Positions 1 to 8,176 of a stretch of 64,000 bases of DNA are shown here, piece after piece. Position numbers and translations under genes: made by a program. The DNA lies in assembly GCA_003223245.1 (NCBI GenBank), contig QHYI01000114.1, forward strand, positions 106,588-170,587, written 5' to 3'. A model generated the notes under the pieces. The model saw only the letters and a program-made list of their open reading frames with translations. It did not search any database and was not told the origin of the DNA. The stretch's first letter is position 1. Each line of letters starts with the position of its first letter. The DNA is from Acidobacteriota bacterium. Lineage in GTDB: Bacteria > Acidobacteriota > Terriglobia > Acidiferrales > UBA7541.

Positions 1-218
1 GAGCGCGTGTTGGGATCCACGAAAAGCAGCGGCCCGCACAGAGGAACTTTCCACAAGGCGCCGTTGTCTTTATCAGACAGGGCTTTCGCTTCGGCAAAAT
101 ATTGCTGCGCTTTGGCTGTATCGATTGCAGGCGTCTGCGCCGGCACGCGGGTCGCGCCCAGCGTCGCGAAAATGCATAAGAGCAGCGCTATGCGAACGAG
201 CAAAACCGCTTTGCACAT
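1..218 (-). CDS. Secreted protein of unknown function, N-terminal part only
   Basis: The reading frame begins with ATG at 218 and runs off the window edge, so only about 72 residues are visible. The N terminus is a typical Sec signal peptide: MCKAVLLVRIA, a hydrophobic core, then a likely cleavage after VPAQ. The mature part starts TPAIDTAKAQQYFAEAKAL and contains a VPLCGPLLF stretch. I do not recognise the family. The start lies only 8 bases after the stop of the toxin-antitoxin relic on the same strand, so the two may have been co-transcribed. Export is well supported; any function would be a guess. Confidence 0.6.
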   Translation of the reverse strand, partial: MCKAVLLVRIALLLCIFATLGATRVPAQTPAIDTAKAQQYFAEAKALSDKDNGALWKVPLCGPLLFVDPNTR

Positions 219-226
219 TTCTAACC

Positions 227-552
227 CTATCGCTGTGGTGAACTCGATAGCCGTTTTTTCCAATAACCCGGCCGCCGGTGCGCGTGCGCCAAGGCTAGCA
301 CTCGGATCGCAGGCGGAAGTTCACGATATACAATCACAGATGGAAGGCGGGAAGAAGAACTTTGCGAGTGCCTGCTTTACCTACGGGCCAGCGCTGAGGC
401 GCCTCTGAAATTTTACGAATCGCGCGGCTCAGCTCATCGAAAACCTTGCTTGCGGCTGGTTCACTGCGCTCCAAATACCATTCGAGGGCCGCGCGTTCTT
501 CTTCGGAGAGGGACAACGCTGCCTGGAGAAGCTTGGAAGTTTTGTCTGTCAT
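227..552 (-). pseudogene. Toxin-antitoxin relic: antitoxin N terminus joined to a RelE/ParE toxin C terminus, with a frameshift
   Basis: The frame starting with ATG at 552 first reads like an addiction-module antitoxin (LLQAALSLSEEERAAL). It then passes without a break into a RelE/ParE-type toxin body (EWYLERSEPAASKVFDEL, then ISEAPQRWPVGKAGTRKVLL). It stops at 334. One base out of frame, the toxin ending continues perfectly (VIVYRELPPAIRVLALAH, then RRPGYWKKR) to a stop at 227. A single missing base around 337-341 explains the break. The two halves of a normal two-gene module (roughly 70 plus 95 codons) have therefore collapsed into about 100 codons by a deletion joining similar EERAAL/EW segments. 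A TATAAT hexamer lies a few bases upstream of the ATG and could be a leaderless promoter. A GTG at 579 is an alternative start. Family assignment rests on recognised motifs; function is presumably lost. Confidence 0.65.
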
Positions 553-656
553 TGGCCCATTATAGCCATTGCTTGGCACAAATTAACCCGGCACCGAGGG
601 CGCGCGATTCAGCACCGGGCCGCACGTGCGTGTGACGGCGAAAATTCGCGCCATCT

Positions 657-1520
657 TTACACCTGCAACGCGCGCAGGTAAGGCACGCTGGCTTTCATGA
701 AGTCCAAATTCATCTCGACAAAATAATTTTTCACGCCGCCGGTTTTTGCCGCGGTGAAAATCTTCTTCCAATCCAAAGTGCCCCGGCCGACCGGCGTAAT
801 TTTCTTGGTTTTCGCCGACCAGCCCTGCACGTGCATGGAGAAGAAGCGGGCCGGGTATTTGGTGAAGTATTCCGCGGCGTCGAAGCCCTGCTCAATGGTG
901 GAAACCTGGAATTGGAATTTGACCAATTTGGGATCGAGCAGTTCGAGCAAGATGTCGTAAGTGCGCCTGCCGTTCACCTTGGAGCACTCAAAGTCTTCGT
1001 TGTGGAGGCCTTGCTGAATACCGGCGTCGGCGGCCCGCTCGCCCATTTTGTTGTATTCGTCGGCGGCGCGCTTGACGTCGTCCATCGCCGGGTTTTTGGG
1101 TCCGTCGAGGCTCGGCACGATCATTTGCGTCAGGCCGATTTCTTTCGCCCAGGCGATGCGGCCAGGCGGATCTTTGCGAAGCTCGTCGATGCCGAAATGC
1201 GAACTGAAACAGCTGACGCCCGCGTCGCTCAGAATCTTCCTCAGCTCTGCGGGCGTGTACTTCGCGAGACCTGCGAAACCCGAATCCGCGTAACCTACCG
1301 GCGAGCACAGTTCGATGCTTTGGAACCCGGCGGCGGAAAGCGCTTTGATGGTGCCGGGAAAATCCTTGGCGATCATTTCCCGAACAGGCCAGGTCTGACA
1401 GCCGATTGGCAGGCCCAATGGATTGGCACGCGACTCCGGCGCGCCCGCACCGAGCATGCCTGCCCATGCAGCATACTTCGCCGTGGTGCTTAAGAATTTT
1501 CTTCTCGTCATTTCGGACAT
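657..1520 (-). CDS. Tat-exported sugar phosphate isomerase/epimerase-like TIM-barrel protein
   Basis: This 287-residue protein belongs to the xylose-isomerase-like TIM-barrel (AP endonuclease 2) superfamily. That superfamily contains metal-dependent sugar isomerases and epimerases. The start at 1520 is preceded by a strong GGAGGGG ribosome-binding site and gives the Tat signal MTRRKFLSTTAKYAAWAG, so the enzyme is probably exported folded. Barrel landmarks are the N-terminal GCQTWPVR strand, AAGFQSIELCSPVGY, SSHFGIDELR and the late strand ending FSMHVQGW. The C-terminal GRGTLDWKKIF followed by a YFVEMN strand is typical of these proteins. Secreted relatives are common in Acidobacteriota and Planctomycetes, usually with unknown substrate. 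An upstream in-frame start at 1616 has no ribosome-binding site and would bury the Tat signal. Confidence 0.8.
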   Translation of the reverse strand: MSEMTRRKFLSTTAKYAAWAGMLGAGAPESRANPLGLPIGCQTWPVREMIAKDFPGTIKALSAAGFQSIELCSPVGYADSGFAGLAKYTPAELRKILSDAGVSCFSSHFGIDELRKDPPGRIAWAKEIGLTQMIVPSLDGPKNPAMDDVKRAADEYNKMGERAADAGIQQGLHNEDFECSKVNGRRTYDILLELLDPKLVKFQFQVSTIEQGFDAAEYFTKYPARFFSMHVQGWSAKTKKITPVGRGTLDWKKIFTAAKTGGVKNYFVEMNLDFMKASVPYLRALQV

Positions 1521-1792
1521 TTGCCCCTCCTTCGAGGCCTCCAAGATACACCTCCTTGCGAAGTGCGTGGAGGTATCGTTGCAAGTTCCGGACAGCCACC
1601 CCAGGCTGCATTGCAAGGAAGGTGCCCGCGCCGAACTGGGATGGCTCCGGCGCCTTCGGCGTCGATTTGTGCTTTGCGTGTTTTGGTTTCCTGTGCGGAT
1701 AGAGCCGCAGGCTCGAATAGCGTTAAAAGGAAGAAAGCGAAGCCTGCGGAACTACCCACCGTGGACTTATCCGCTTGGTTTGTGCATCCCGT

Positions 1793-2164
1793 TTACGAGG
1801 ACTTGCCGGACGGCTGGATCTTCAGCTGGTATTTCGCTCCGCTGAAGAAGATTTCGTCGATGGACTTGGTGCCGTTCTTGGCAGTCTTCAGAACGTAGCC
1901 GTCGTGGTCATTGGACGTGTTTTCCGCCACGACTTGAGCCGGAACCGTGGCCACGGTATCGTTGCCCTGAAGAATCTTCAGCTGAACCTTGGGGCCAGAG
2001 CCGTTCCATTCCACCTTATAGTCACCCGGCTCTAGCAGTGTGCCGTGGACTTTGGCCTTTTCATAGAGATGCATGGTCTTTTTGTTGGCTTTCGTGGCGA
2101 AAGCGCTACAAGCGAGTAGCAAAGAAGCTGCAAACAACATGGTGGAAAGCTTCAAGGCTTTCAT
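1793..2164 (-). CDS. Small secreted protein of acidobacterial type, unknown function
   Basis: This 123-residue protein begins with a clear signal peptide (MKALKLSTMLFAASLLLACS, then AFA). It is followed by a compact, probably beta-rich domain containing the stretch GTLLEPGDYKVEWNG. That pattern, a signal peptide followed by a 'GTxLxPGDYKV' strand, recurs in many short secreted proteins of Acidobacteriota, but I know of no assigned function. A GGAGGAG ribosome-binding site precedes the ATG. Periplasmic or extracellular location is inferred from the signal peptide. Confidence 0.75.
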   Translation of the reverse strand: MKALKLSTMLFAASLLLACSAFATKANKKTMHLYEKAKVHGTLLEPGDYKVEWNGSGPKVQLKILQGNDTVATVPAQVVAENTSNDHDGYVLKTAKNGTKSIDEIFFSGAKYQLKIQPSGKSS

Positions 2165-2377
2165 ATACGAGTCTCCTCCAGACTTCTACGCGAGCCTAGA
2201 CGCGGCAAATTGCGCCGTGTCTCGCGAAGGGTTGCGATTTTCTTGTACTCCATTAAGTTCGATGAGGTGTGGCTGCCAAACGGTTTTATGGTCTGGAGGA
2301 ACTACCCGCGGCCTACGCCGGTCAAAGCTGGTATCTTTCCGAGGCGTTCAAGCGTCCTCCAAAAGGAGAAATGTCCT

Positions 2378-2640
2378 GTGAGCGCTACCTCGGCTTCTTC
2401 CCTTGGCGCCTCGATGACTGCCGCGATTTTCTGGGGCGGGCTGCTTGCCGGAATCTTCGATATCACGCAAGGCTTTTTTGGTTTGGCCTGTTCGGGTCGA
2501 GGCCCTTTCAAATGTTGCGGCACATTGCCGGCGGTATTTTTAGAAATGGCAAGCAGCCCGGAAGTGTGGCTCTTTTCATTTCTTTTCCTGCGCAGGGTTC
2601 GTTTGGCGGCGATTCGATCGAATGCCGGGTGCCCGCACAA
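2378..2640 (+). pseudogene. Relic of a small membrane protein, frameshifted at a T run
   Basis: A GTG at 2378, 8-10 bases after an AAAGGAG site, opens a frame reading VSATSASSLGASMTAAIFW, then GGLLAGIFDITQGFF. It then loses homology at a run of six T residues at 2474-2479. One extra T would restore the frame as WFGLFGSRPFQMLRHIAGG. Together these match a family of small four-helix membrane proteins with a WGGLxAGxxDI start and a LQxIAxG middle. The last helix (expected near 2560-2620) appears in yet another frame as SFHFFSCAGFVW, so at least two frame changes are needed. The family is known to me only as conserved hypothetical. The end coordinate is approximate. Confidence 0.45.
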
Positions 2641-2715
2641 TTGAACCGGCCGGTCGTTGCAAACGCGCGAGCCATTGTATAATCCCTGCTCACTTAATCC
2701 TCACTTGGAGGCCAT

Positions 2716-2967
2716 ATGTCCGAGCCAAGCTATGATGAACTGAAGGCGCGAGTCGCCGAATTAGAGAAGAAAGGCGCGGCTCGCCGCGCGGGAGCGCTCG
2801 AATTCCGGGTGGGCGAAAAAGGGGGCGTGAGTGTTTATGGTCTCGGGCGCTTTCCGGTCACCTTGTACTACGAGCAATGGATCCGGCTCCTGGACGCTTC
2901 TGGGGATCTTCGCAAATTCTTGGACGAGAACAAGGCGGAAGGCAAGCTGAAGCTGAAGGAGAAGTGA
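2716..2967 (+). CDS. Small conserved hypothetical protein with N-terminal coiled coil
   Basis: This 83-residue cytoplasmic protein has a strong TTGGAGG ribosome-binding site. Residues 1-25 form a heptad-like charged helix (YDELKARVAELEKK). A conserved core GGVSVYGLGRFPVTLYYEQW follows, then a Lys/Glu-rich tail (KAEGKLKLKEK). I recognise the 'VSVYGLGRFPVTLY' core from short uncharacterised proteins in several bacterial phyla, but no function is known to me. It stands alone, with no obvious operon partner. Confidence 0.75.
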   Translation: MSEPSYDELKARVAELEKKGAARRAGALEFRVGEKGGVSVYGLGRFPVTLYYEQWIRLLDASGDLRKFLDENKAEGKLKLKEK

Positions 2968-3067
2968 CCCCAAGGTCGAGGGTCCGAACAACGCGGGGCC
3001 GTAGAGGTAGGCTGGGCGGGGCCAAAAAAAACGTCGGGCTACCTATCGGGAAGATGAGAGAGGGGCC

Positions 3068-3095
3068 CCGGGCGTCTGTGGGGGTAGACGCCCGG
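3068..3095. repeat. GC-rich palindrome, 10-bp stem
   Basis: CCGGGCGTCT and AGACGCCCGG form a perfect 10-bp stem around an 8-base G-rich loop. It lies 100 bases downstream of the small plus-strand gene ending at 2967 and near the 3' end of the minus-strand gene at 3159. It could serve as a convergent terminator, although no T run follows. It could also be a dispersed intergenic palindrome. Confidence 0.5.
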
Positions 3096-3158
3096 AACCG
3101 AGGCGAGTACTACTGGTGGGAAAGCGAAAATCCCTTTACAACAAAACTCGCACGGCGC

Positions 3159-3356
3159 TTACTTTGATGATTGCGCCACCAGCAAACAAATCCGGCGCAG
3201 CTCCTCGTAAGTGAAGACTACCTTCTGGCCCTGATCGTCTGTTTCGACATGGCCCAAGCCAGAAGCCTCCGAAAAACGGCGAAGCTCCGCTTTTGGCAAT
3301 CCCAAGAGCACTGCGGCGCGTTGTTCGTCAACGTGATCGTGAATCTGACCGCTCAT
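3159..3356 (-). CDS. Small conserved hypothetical protein, possible MerR-like helix-turn-helix
   Basis: This 65-residue protein begins MSGQIHDHVDEQRAAVLLGL, continues PKAELRRFSEASGLGHVE and ends FTYEELRRICLLVAQSSK. The pattern (helix, 'LLGLPKAELRRFSEASGLG', short strand, 'FTYEELRRI') resembles a minimal MerR/excisionase-type DNA-binding fold. I have the impression of closely similar short proteins in Acidobacteriota, but I cannot name a family. The ATG at 3356 has no strong ribosome-binding site. A TTG at 3368 closely preceded by GAGG is an alternative start. Confidence 0.6.
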   Translation of the reverse strand: MSGQIHDHVDEQRAAVLLGLPKAELRRFSEASGLGHVETDDQGQKVVFTYEELRRICLLVAQSSK

Positions 3357-3626
3357 ATAAAAGCCCAAACCTCACTAAAAGCCAGGTCGTCATAACAAAC
3401 AACTGACCTGCGGCGATACAAAGCAAGTCAGAAGCCAATCCACTTGGTGACGTAAGTCTCGTGTTTTCAATATAGGGAAGGTGGACGTGGCGGTCGGCGG
3501 GGAAGAGTGTTCCTTTTTTTCGCACCATCTGTCCACAGAAATGACCATAGGTATGTGACTGGCCTCACATCCGCGCGCCTCAGGCGCCGACGTGGTGGAC
3601 GGACTCCTGATGTTTTGCAGCGCCGC

Positions 3627-4640
3627 TCAGGATAGCCAGGGGAGGGCGTTCAAGTCGACATTTCCGCCAGAGAAAATCACGCCAAGCTTCGGGACCTGAC
3701 CGTCGGCCCGCGAGGGCAAGTTGAGAGATTGCACGACATCGGGTTTGAGCAGAGGGGCAAGAGCCACGGAACTGGAGGGCTCGATGATGATTTTCATGCG
3801 CTCCCAGACCAGGCGCGCGGTCGAGATGATTTCCTCTTCGCTGACCAGCAGGACGCGGTCGACGTAGCGGCGCAAAATGGCGAAAGTGCGCGGCGAAAGG
3901 GAGGCGCGGAGGCCGTCGGCGATGGTGTCGCTGGATTCGAGAGATTCGAGCGTTCCGGTCGTGAGGGAGCGGTAAGCGTCGTCGGCGCGTGCGGGTTCGC
4001 AGCCAATGATTCGAATGTCCTTGCGAATGCCTTTGGCGCCGAGGCAGGTGCCGCTGAGCAAGCCCCCGCCACTAACCGGCGCGAAAATGGCGTCCAGGTC
4101 GGGGATCTCTTCGAGGAATTCTTTAGCGGCGGTAGCTTGTCCGGCGATGATGCGGTCATCGTCGTAGGGATGGACAAGGTGAGCGCCGGTTTCCGCCTGG
4201 ACGCGGTCGCAGGTTTCCTTGCGTGAGGAAACTTTCGGCTCGCAAAAAGTGATTTTGCCACCATAGGCATCGATCGCTTGGACCTTAACTTTTGGCGCGT
4301 TTTTGGGCATGACGATGTAGGCGGGGACGCCGCGCCAGGCTGCCGCGCAGGCCACGGCAGCGCCATGATTGCCGCTCGATTGCGTGACGATGCCGCGGGC
4401 GGCTTGTTCGTCGGTAAGAGAGAGGATGGCGTTGGAGGCGCCGCGAATCTTGAAGGAACCGGTCTTCTGGAAATTTTCGCACTTAAAGAAGAAGCGCGCT
4501 CCGGCTAGGGCGTCGAGCGAGGACGAAGTCAGGATAGGAGTGCGGTGAATCCGAGGCGCAATTCGTGCGTGCGCCTCGGAAATGGCCTCCCAGGTAGGGG
4601 CCTGATAGCCTGCTGCTTCGAAGGAAAGGGTTGTGCTCAT
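3627..4640 (-). CDS. Threonine/serine dehydratase (PLP fold type II, no regulatory domain)
   Basis: This is a 337-residue pyridoxal-phosphate enzyme of the threonine ammonia-lyase/serine racemase group. The PLP lysine is in KTGSFKIRGA. The substrate-binding loop is QSSGNHG, and the phosphate-gripping glycine loop is APVSGGGLLSG. Length and the absence of a C-terminal ACT-like regulatory domain fit a catabolic (TdcB-like) dehydratase or a serine racemase rather than isoleucine-feedback-regulated IlvA. It would convert threonine to 2-oxobutyrate, or serine to pyruvate, in the cytoplasm. The ATG at 4640 was chosen because homology begins just after it. The upstream extension to 4703 lacks similarity. 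Substrate preference cannot be told from sequence. Confidence 0.85.
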   Translation of the reverse strand: MSTTLSFEAAGYQAPTWEAISEAHARIAPRIHRTPILTSSSLDALAGARFFFKCENFQKTGSFKIRGASNAILSLTDEQAARGIVTQSSGNHGAAVACAAAWRGVPAYIVMPKNAPKVKVQAIDAYGGKITFCEPKVSSRKETCDRVQAETGAHLVHPYDDDRIIAGQATAAKEFLEEIPDLDAIFAPVSGGGLLSGTCLGAKGIRKDIRIIGCEPARADDAYRSLTTGTLESLESSDTIADGLRASLSPRTFAILRRYVDRVLLVSEEEIISTARLVWERMKIIIEPSSSVALAPLLKPDVVQSLNLPSRADGQVPKLGVIFSGGNVDLNALPWLS

Positions 4641-4717
4641 GTAGCTCACTTTGTCGGCTCGATGTACCGGCCAGGTGCCTTGTCTAGCTTGATTTCCAGC
4701 CAAGCAAAGGAGGCATT

Positions 4718-4873
4718 ATGGCAGGTCTCACGTACATTGTGCGTATACCAAAAACCGCCAGGCCAAAAAAGTACTGGTATTACTTGGCCAGCCCATCTTT
4801 GGTACTTGACCGCCCGTATCCCTCTGATACGCTTAGACTAACCTTCCTTTTTGCGAGCGCACGTCCCCCCTGA
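4718..4873 (+). CDS. Possible 51-residue small ORF upstream of the PilZ gene
   Basis: An ATG at 4718 is preceded by an almost perfect AAAGGAGG ribosome-binding site at 6-base spacing. It opens a 51-codon frame starting MAGLTYIVRIPKTARPKKYW and ending at TGA 4871-4873, 20 bases before the PilZ start. The peptide is rich in Arg/Lys and aromatic residues and has no recognised family. The PilZ promoter candidate lies inside its 3' half. The ribosome-binding site is the only real support, so this is tentative. Confidence 0.3.
   Translation: MAGLTYIVRIPKTARPKKYWYYLASPSLVLDRPYPSDTLRLTFLFASARPP
4806..4833 (+). promoter_or_regulatory. Candidate sigma-70 promoter for the PilZ gene
   Basis: TTGACC (4806-4811) and TACGCT (4828-4833) are separated by 16 bases and lie about 60 bases upstream of the PilZ ATG. 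The -35 matches consensus at five of six positions; the -10 is weaker. Confidence 0.4.
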
Positions 4874-4893
4874 CTCGCGCCGGGAAGACCATC

Positions 4894-5241
4894 ATGAAAC
4901 CGAGTGAGCGTCGCCAGCTAGCGCGGGTCAACCACCGGACACCGCTGCGGTTCCGGGCCGTCGGGGTAGCCTCCGATACGACCGAGCACTTTACCGAAGC
5001 TTTGAATGTCTCCCGAGGCGGGTTTTTCTTTGCCTCCTCGGCGCCCTTGCAGGTTGGCATGCCCATCGAAGCCACCATTCGCATGCCTGCAGAAGTGACC
5101 GGGAACTCCTCGCAGGAGATGCGCTGCACGGCTCGAGTTGTTCACGTCCGCAATGAGCCTTATGGCGACGGCCGCATTGGCTTCGGAGTGGAAATCGAGA
5201 AGTATCAGACGGCGACGGTGCAAGAACGCTGGATGAGTTAA
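4894..5241 (+). CDS. PilZ domain protein (c-di-GMP receptor type)
   Basis: This 115-residue protein consists of a single PilZ domain. The N-terminal arginine cluster ERRQLARVNHRTPLRF corresponds to the RxxxR c-di-GMP-binding segment. NVSRGGFFF matches the (D/N)xSxxG motif on the barrel. The rest (MRCTARVVHV, then GFGVEIEKY) forms the six-stranded barrel. It is probably a cytoplasmic effector of cyclic di-GMP, or a PilZ-fold adaptor. No cyclase or phosphodiesterase is adjacent. Start is well fixed by homology beginning at residue 4. Confidence 0.85.
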   Translation: MKPSERRQLARVNHRTPLRFRAVGVASDTTEHFTEALNVSRGGFFFASSAPLQVGMPIEATIRMPAEVTGNSSQEMRCTARVVHVRNEPYGDGRIGFGVEIEKYQTATVQERWMS

Positions 5242-5365
5242 GGGAAGTAATCGTCCTCAGTTTTCAGTATCCGTACAGGCGGAACTCTCGTCTTGATACC
5301 CGGCATTGCGGGCGGGCTTGCGTGGTTGTGTTCTTGATCCCCTAGCAAAACCGCTCAGCCAAAAC

Positions 5366-5749
5366 CTACTTCTGCGGAGTCTGCGGTTCAATCTTTTCAA
5401 TCACCATCGCTTTAGAGCCGCCGCGTTCGTAGATTTTGCCGATGACCGTCGCTTGGTCTCCCGCAAAGGGTAGGAGCTTAGAGTTCTGGCCGCTGGCGGG
5501 AGTGGTTTCCGCAATTGGCCAGTAGATCGTTCTGTCGTCTGCGAGAATTACGAGTGGCGAACCCGCCTTGCCGCAAGAGATGGCGCATTGCTTGCTAATG
5601 GGCTTGTCGAGTCCCTTTGTGAAGGCACAGGCAGAGTCTATGACATAGCCCTTTACGGTGACTGTCGGCGCGTCGGCAGCCAACAACGGGGCTAGCGCAG
5701 GTAGCAGAAGGGAAAAAACGGCCTTTGCAACGAAGCGGTTGTGATTCAT
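5366..5749 (-). CDS. Small secreted protein with conserved cysteines
   Basis: This 127-residue protein has a signal peptide (MNHNRFVAKAVFSLLLPALA) ending near LLAADA. The mature part begins with VKGYVIDSACAF and contains a second Cys pair in KQCAISCGKAGSPLVIL, then a strand-rich tail with GDQATVIGKIY. It resembles short secreted acidobacterial proteins with a 'GYVxDSxC ... CxxxC' signature that may form an OB-like barrel. The cysteines suggest disulphides or metal binding in the periplasm. Function unknown. Confidence 0.7.
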   Translation of the reverse strand: MNHNRFVAKAVFSLLLPALAPLLAADAPTVTVKGYVIDSACAFTKGLDKPISKQCAISCGKAGSPLVILADDRTIYWPIAETTPASGQNSKLLPFAGDQATVIGKIYERGGSKAMVIEKIEPQTPQK

Positions 5750-5791
5750 TTCGCAGGCCTCCAGCGGTCGTTCCGTTAGGGCGATTATAGA

Positions 5792-8176
5792 TTAAGGCTT
5801 CGTAGCAGGAACGGTGAAAGTGATTTTCGCGCTGCCGAGGTTTTCGAAGCTATCGTAGACGCGGACGGCAAGCGTGTGCTCGCCCGGAGTCAGTCCTGGA
5901 ATGTCAAACTCGTAGTGTTCGATCGGGGAATCGCTGATGCCGTTGGCCGGGTAGACCAGAGTCCAGTCGCCGCCGTCCAGGCTGTATTGTGCGTGGTCAA
6001 TCGAGGAGGTGGCATCGCGCGCCGCGAAGGAGACAGGATCCCCTCCGCTCATTTTGCCGGAAGCTGGGCCCACGCGGAGATCCTCGACCACAGGAGGAGT
6101 GTTGTCGACTTCGAAGCGCTCGGATTCGCGCTCTGCGGTGAGGGCCTTTGCGGGCGGATTCGAAGGAGAATCCGAAGCCACGATTTTCAAGTAATAGGCG
6201 CCGTCGGGGAGCATCGTGGTATCGAAGGAATAATACTTTTGATCGAGCTTGTCCTTCAGCAGCTTCCACTGAGTTTCGTTTTCTCCGCGGTAGTAGACGG
6301 CAAATTGCAGTTCGTCGTCGTTTTCGTCATGGGCAGTCCAGAGCACGGTACGGTAGCCCTTTTGCGCAAAACCTTGTGGCGGCTGCTCAAAGTGCCCGCT
6401 CGTTGTCGTTTGCGTGATGGTCACACCGGTGGTGCCGGCAGCCGGAGGCATTTTAAATGTAACCGGAGCCTGCTGGCTGGAGGAGGGGGTAGGCGAGCTT
6501 TGCGCGCGGACGCCCGGCTCCTGAATCGCGATGCCGTCGATGACCGGGGCCACGTTGCGCGGAAGATACGCCAGGCTCACCCAATCGACGCCATCTCCGG
6601 GGCGACCATCGTGAATCACCGCTTTCCACTGCGCAAATCGTGCCGAAGGCGCTTCCGTGGCGCTGCCGGATTTGGCGTACGGGCCGAACCAACGGGACCA
6701 TTCCTTGTCCGGGTCATCCGTGTTCCCAGTGCGGACAAAAAACTCGATGCGCGGGTCGTTTCCATGGGCGCTCGAGGAACTCGAAGCGGACTTCGCATTA
6801 GTCGCCGAAGGCGGGCTCCACCATTCGATGTTTCCCCATTTTGAAAAGAGCTGCGCATCGAAGGAATGAGATTCGAACGTGCCGTCGGCTTCGTATTCCG
6901 GACCGACTGCAAAGACTTTTCCCGGGTTGGATGTACACAAGAAAACTTTGCCTGAACGATTTCCCACGATGCCCGTGATTTGCGAAGAGCCAGCTTTGGC
7001 GAGCTGAGCGAAGACGCCGCGCCCGTCAATTGCGAGAAGCGCTCCGTTGTTGCCGGTGCCGGCAAGAAGGCGCCCATCGGAAGCCAACCCCAAGGAATAA
7101 ACGACGTCTTCGCGCGAAGTCCATAGCTCTTCCGGCGCGCCGTCGGGATGGATGCGGTAAATGCTGCTAGACACCAAGGAAGGGAACGGAACAAAAGGAG
7201 ACTGGCCCTGAACTTGTACGGGAGCGCCGGCGACGCCGGGGGAAATGCTGGTTGTTCCTTGCGGCGTAGCAATCACCGTTGTTGGTGCGGGCGCACCGGC
7301 GCGTGGTTTTTCGCCAATCGCGGAAGCGTAGATGCTTCCGTCTGGTCCTACGGCTAGCGAGGTGACTTCGCGCTTGGGGCTTTCATAGAGGACGAAGCCT
7401 TCGGCGGGTGTGGAAGTGGCCGCCTTGGAGTTTTTGTTGTTTTGTCCGGCTGCGCGCGAGATGCGAAGGATCCGGCCGCTGGGTTCGGTTCCGGCGATGA
7501 GATTCTTGTTGGCATCGAAGGCCAGAACGCGAATGTGCGCTTCATCGCTGGAGTAGAAAAGTTCACCCTTGCCATCGGGGGTTACAGCGAAGAGCTGCCC
7601 CTTATCTCCCGTGGCCACATAAAGCGTGCCATCGGGACCGAAAGCCAGGTCCCAGATGTATTTCGCTTTAGGATCGAAGAAAACAGACTTTTCGCCGGGA
7701 GCGGAAACTTTGTAAACCTTGCCGTCGGGCGAAGTGCTCACATAAAGCGTGCCTTTGGCATCGAAAGCAATGGCTTGCGCGGAGAGGTCCGTGGAATCGA
7801 AAACAACAGACGGCTTGGCGTTCGAATCGAAGCGAAAGACCTTCGCCTGGGAACCGCCTGCAGCATACAGAACGCCTTTCGGATCAAGCCGCACGGAGAA
7901 AAGGTAAGAAGCGTCGGCATCGGCAAGCAAGGTGAATTTCGGCGCCAGTTCGAGGCGGCCGTCACTGCGCACGGCAATCCCATGAGCTGTGCCCTTGAGC
8001 AAATCTTCATACGTGGATTGACGCCAGCGGCGCGTGTGCTCTGCGAAAAGTGGCGAAGAGGCAACGAAGTAAAGAAGTACGGTGAGAGAGAGAAATTGAA
8101 AAAAGCGGCGCGTGGCGAGTGACGAATAGGGAGAAGTGCACAGACGCTTTTGGCAATTGGACATAAATTTGGTCAC
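5792..8176 (-). CDS. Secreted multi-bladed beta-propeller protein
   Basis: This 794-residue protein starts at GTG 8176, overlapping the stop of the preceding peptidase gene by four bases (GTGA), which suggests translational coupling. An ATG at 8164 is an alternative. After a signal-anchor segment (FFQFLSLTVLLYFVASSPLF), residues about 60-430 contain repeated propeller blades of the form 'DPKGVLYAAGG ... FRFD', 'DAKGTLYVSTSPDGKVYKV', 'GPDGTLYVATGDKGQLF'. The C-terminal part (about 540-790) holds Ig/fibronectin-like strands with a Pro/Ser-rich linker and ends in an HTLAVRVYDSFENLG strand. Such propellers usually bind ligands or partner proteins at the cell surface. Its partner may be the overlapping S55-type peptidase. 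Confidence 0.75.
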   Translation of the reverse strand: MTKFMSNCQKRLCTSPYSSLATRRFFQFLSLTVLLYFVASSPLFAEHTRRWRQSTYEDLLKGTAHGIAVRSDGRLELAPKFTLLADADASYLFSVRLDPKGVLYAAGGSQAKVFRFDSNAKPSVVFDSTDLSAQAIAFDAKGTLYVSTSPDGKVYKVSAPGEKSVFFDPKAKYIWDLAFGPDGTLYVATGDKGQLFAVTPDGKGELFYSSDEAHIRVLAFDANKNLIAGTEPSGRILRISRAAGQNNKNSKAATSTPAEGFVLYESPKREVTSLAVGPDGSIYASAIGEKPRAGAPAPTTVIATPQGTTSISPGVAGAPVQVQGQSPFVPFPSLVSSSIYRIHPDGAPEELWTSREDVVYSLGLASDGRLLAGTGNNGALLAIDGRGVFAQLAKAGSSQITGIVGNRSGKVFLCTSNPGKVFAVGPEYEADGTFESHSFDAQLFSKWGNIEWWSPPSATNAKSASSSSSAHGNDPRIEFFVRTGNTDDPDKEWSRWFGPYAKSGSATEAPSARFAQWKAVIHDGRPGDGVDWVSLAYLPRNVAPVIDGIAIQEPGVRAQSSPTPSSSQQAPVTFKMPPAAGTTGVTITQTTTSGHFEQPPQGFAQKGYRTVLWTAHDENDDELQFAVYYRGENETQWKLLKDKLDQKYYSFDTTMLPDGAYYLKIVASDSPSNPPAKALTAERESERFEVDNTPPVVEDLRVGPASGKMSGGDPVSFAARDATSSIDHAQYSLDGGDWTLVYPANGISDSPIEHYEFDIPGLTPGEHTLAVRVYDSFENLGSAKITFTVPATKP

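Noticed and set aside
1508..1759. Minus-strand frame with a signal-peptide-like start (SSAGFAFFLLTLFEPAALSA)
   Set aside because: It runs into the start of the sugar isomerase gene in another frame and has no family resemblance after the hydrophobic part. It could be a gene relic, but I cannot support it.
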